Source: Faeciplasma sp964650705 (GTDB lineage: Bacteria; Bacillota; Clostridia; Oscillospirales; Ruminococcaceae). Taken from it: DNA of 64,000 nt. This document shows, in pieces, positions 62,609-64,000 of this stretch. The position numbers and the translations under genes are program-made. The stretch spans positions 177,111 to 241,110 of the forward strand of contig CAZYUJ010000001.1 in the NCBI GenBank assembly GCA_964650705.1. Direction: 5' to 3'. The notes beneath the pieces were generated by a model, which saw only the letters and a list, made by a program, of their open reading frames with translations, did no database searches and had not been told where the DNA came from. The stretch's first letter is position 1. The number at the start of each line of letters is the position of its first letter.

Positions 62609-63676
62609 ATGGAAATCATATTGAAGGATAAAATCAGGGAACTCAGACAAGCCAAAAAAATAACTCAAGAACAACTTGCAAGCCATCTCGGCATTTCAGG
62701 ACAGTCAGTCGGAAAGTGGGAGCGAGGCGAAGGCTATCCCGATATCACATTGCTTCCTGCGATCGCTTTGTATTTTGATGTCACACTTGATGAACTTCTG
62801 GGTGTTGATCGGGAAAGGGTGGATCAGAGAGTTGACGAGTACATAAGAAAGAGCAGAAAGCTGTTAAGTGAGGGCAAAGCTCGGGAAGATCAGAATCTTT
62901 GGGAAGAAGCGTATAAAGAATTTCCGAATAACGAAACCGTAAATGTGAAATTGATGTATTCGTTGATTAGCAAGAATTCTTCCGATGATCAAAAACTCAA
63001 GGCTGTAAAAATCGGCGAGAACTTACTGAATAACTCGACTAACAGTCAGCATCGACATTTAGCAATTCAAGTAATTTGCCTTGCCAATCATTATCTCGGA
63101 AATGAAGAAAAGGCAAAAGAATATGCTAAAATGGCAGGGTCGTATGATATAACTCAGTCCGAGCTTTTGGCGATAATTTTGGACGGAGAGGAAAAAGCTG
63201 TACAATGTGAAAGCAATATTCTTGCTCTTGCAGATATTATAACACGAAACATCTATATTCTTATTTGCTGTGGTGGCTATTCCCGTCAGCAAAAGATCAG
63301 TATGTTTAACACATGCATAAACATATACAAGCTCATTTTCGAAAATGGCGATTACGGTTTTTACTCAACAAGAATATCCGAATATTATAGGTATATTGCA
63401 TACCATCAAGCCAAGCTTGGCAATAAAGAAGAGTGTTTAGAATCGATCGAGCAGATGGCTGAATTTGCGATTGAGTTTGATACTCAACAGTCTTTTGATC
63501 GTACATCTTTGTTGGTTAACAGAACAAAACATATATCGGGTAACTTCAGCAAGAATCACACCGAAAATGATACAAGAATTTGTCTTCTGCATTTGCAAAA
63601 GACTCCTTATGATTTTGTTCGTAACGAGACGAGATTTTTAGATGTAATAGCTGAGCTTGAAAAACATGCAAACTAG
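62609..63676 (+). CDS. XRE-family HTH regulator with TPR-like C-terminal domain
   Basis: 355 residues. N-terminal HTH_3 (about 7-62: IRELRQAKKITQEQLASHLG and SVGKWERGE). The remaining 290 residues are helical and repeat-like (KLMYSLI, AIQVICLANHYLGNEEKAKEYA, YIAYHQAKLGNKEECLESIE), as in TPR proteins that sense peptides or bind partners. AAGGAG precedes the ATG. Its target is unknown and no partner peptide gene is evident. Confidence 0.87.
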   Translation: MEIILKDKIRELRQAKKITQEQLASHLGISGQSVGKWERGEGYPDITLLPAIALYFDVTLDELLGVDRERVDQRVDEYIRKSRKLLSEGKAREDQNLWEEAYKEFPNNETVNVKLMYSLISKNSSDDQKLKAVKIGENLLNNSTNSQHRHLAIQVICLANHYLGNEEKAKEYAKMAGSYDITQSELLAIILDGEEKAVQCESNILALADIITRNIYILICCGGYSRQQKISMFNTCINIYKLIFENGDYGFYSTRISEYYRYIAYHQAKLGNKEECLESIEQMAEFAIEFDTQQSFDRTSLLVNRTKHISGNFSKNHTENDTRICLLHLQKTPYDFVRNETRFLDVIAELEKHAN

Positions 63677-63732
63677 GCTGAGGTTTACTTTCTATCCCAC
63701 AAACAAAAAAGCCCCACACAATGATGGGTGTT

Positions 63733-63769
63733 CGTAAAACAGTTAAACCAAAAATTTAACTATTTTACG
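63733..63769. repeat. Inverted repeat near the mobile-element edge
   Basis: CGTAAAACAGTTAAA and TTTAACTATTTTACG (one mismatch) flank a 7-nt loop. It follows an orphan left arm of a terminator (AAAAAAGCCCCAC at about 63707), which may mark where the element inserted. Confidence 0.55.
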
Positions 63770-63803
63770 GCATCTGTCAGACGGGGTTGGCTAAACAAAA
63801 GTT

Positions 63804-63843
63804 AGCGATACTTGGTTTGATAACCGAGTATCGCTTCTTTTTT
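63804..63843 (+). terminator. Leader terminator upstream of tnpV
   Basis: AGCGATACTTGGTT pairs with AACCGAGTATCGCT (14 bp, one G-U) and is followed by TCTTTTTT. It lies 31 bp before the tnpV start, so it may act as an attenuator or insulate the element. Confidence 0.85.
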
Positions 63844-63873
63844 ACCCGTAAAAACGCTTTTGTGGAGGTACAT

Positions 63874-64000
63874 ATGATGCAGAAACTTAACTATATCCGT
63901 TGCGGTGATTACTATATTCCCGATATTCGCTTACCGGAGGAAAATAGACCTATTGGTCGTTGGGGGCGTATGCACAGAGATTATATCAAGGAGCATAATC
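63874..64000 (+). CDS. tnpV: Transposon-encoded protein TnpV (partial)
   Basis: The frame is open from the ATG at 63874 (a second ATG follows at once) to the window end, 42 codons. It reads MQKLNYIRCGDYYIPD and then the GRWGRMHRDYIKEH stretch typical of TnpV proteins found in clostridial conjugative and mobilisable elements. GGAGG lies 5-8 bp upstream. Function of TnpV is not established. The C-terminus is outside the window. Confidence 0.82.
   Translation, partial: MMQKLNYIRCGDYYIPDIRLPEENRPIGRWGRMHRDYIKEHN

Overview
The window looks like chromosome of a Gram-positive (Bacillota) bacterium, most likely an uncultured gut-type member of the Clostridia. Supporting signs are AGGAGG-type ribosome sites with several TTG starts, sigma-A type promoters, HPr kinase (hprK), whiA, cdaA/cdaR, a SpoIID-like protein, a lysine riboswitch on dapA, a tandem glycine riboswitch, and secreted lipoprotein hemicellulases. 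No rRNA operon, CRISPR array, integrase or prophage was seen. The right edge runs into a mobile element (tnpV).

Layout. 1-5.0 kb (minus): riboswitch-controlled dapA, a GH10 xylanase and a GH127 arabinofuranosidase, both lipoproteins. 5.2-8.1 kb (plus): argG-argH behind a promoter flanked by two ARG boxes. 8.2-11.1 kb (minus): Na/Pi transporter and a CrtC-like protein. 11.3-12.9 kb: small accessory patch of HTH and membrane genes plus a gene fragment. 12.9-15.1 kb (minus): glycine-riboswitch-controlled AGCS symporter and tRNA-Arg(CCU). 15.2-20.5 kb: SpoIID-like protein, then a minus operon with a hydroxyacid dehydrogenase and proB-proA. 20.7-27.9 kb (plus): ispDF, an NTF2-fold protein, DUF3343 plus cysteine desulfurase, cdaA-cdaR and an FAD dehydrogenase. 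28-35.7 kb (minus): P-type ATPase, prs, potABCD. 36-49.9 kb (plus): murD, GNAT, a PLP enzyme, hprK, PHP phosphatase, murB, rapZ, whiA, dnaE, GH26 mannanase, GDSL esterase. 50-51.3 kb (minus): SPFH and NfeD. 51.6-59.4 kb (plus): recJ, relA/spoT, a metallo-hydrolase, hemZ, rlmD. 59.4-64 kb: accessory end with an AT-rich orphan, DUF1801, a ferredoxin-type aldo/keto reductase, GNAT, an HTH regulator and tnpV.

The most unusual content is a set of at least thirteen GC-rich intergenic elements of about 40-85 bp. Each can be drawn as a long imperfect hairpin. Several share conserved flanks but carry different, individually self-complementary tips, so sequence varies while pairing is kept. All recognisable copies of a type lie in the same orientation whatever the direction of the neighbouring genes. 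They are not coding and do not end in U-tracts. They look like a mobile or functional structured-repeat family (REP/BIME-like) whose mobilising enzyme is not in this window.

Genes that work together: xylanase plus arabinofuranosidase for arabinoxylan; GH26 mannanase plus SGNH esterase for (acetylated) mannan; hprK as a carbon-catabolite control point; argGH and proBA for amino-acid synthesis; murD, murB, rapZ, whiA and dnaE as a cell-wall, division and replication cluster.
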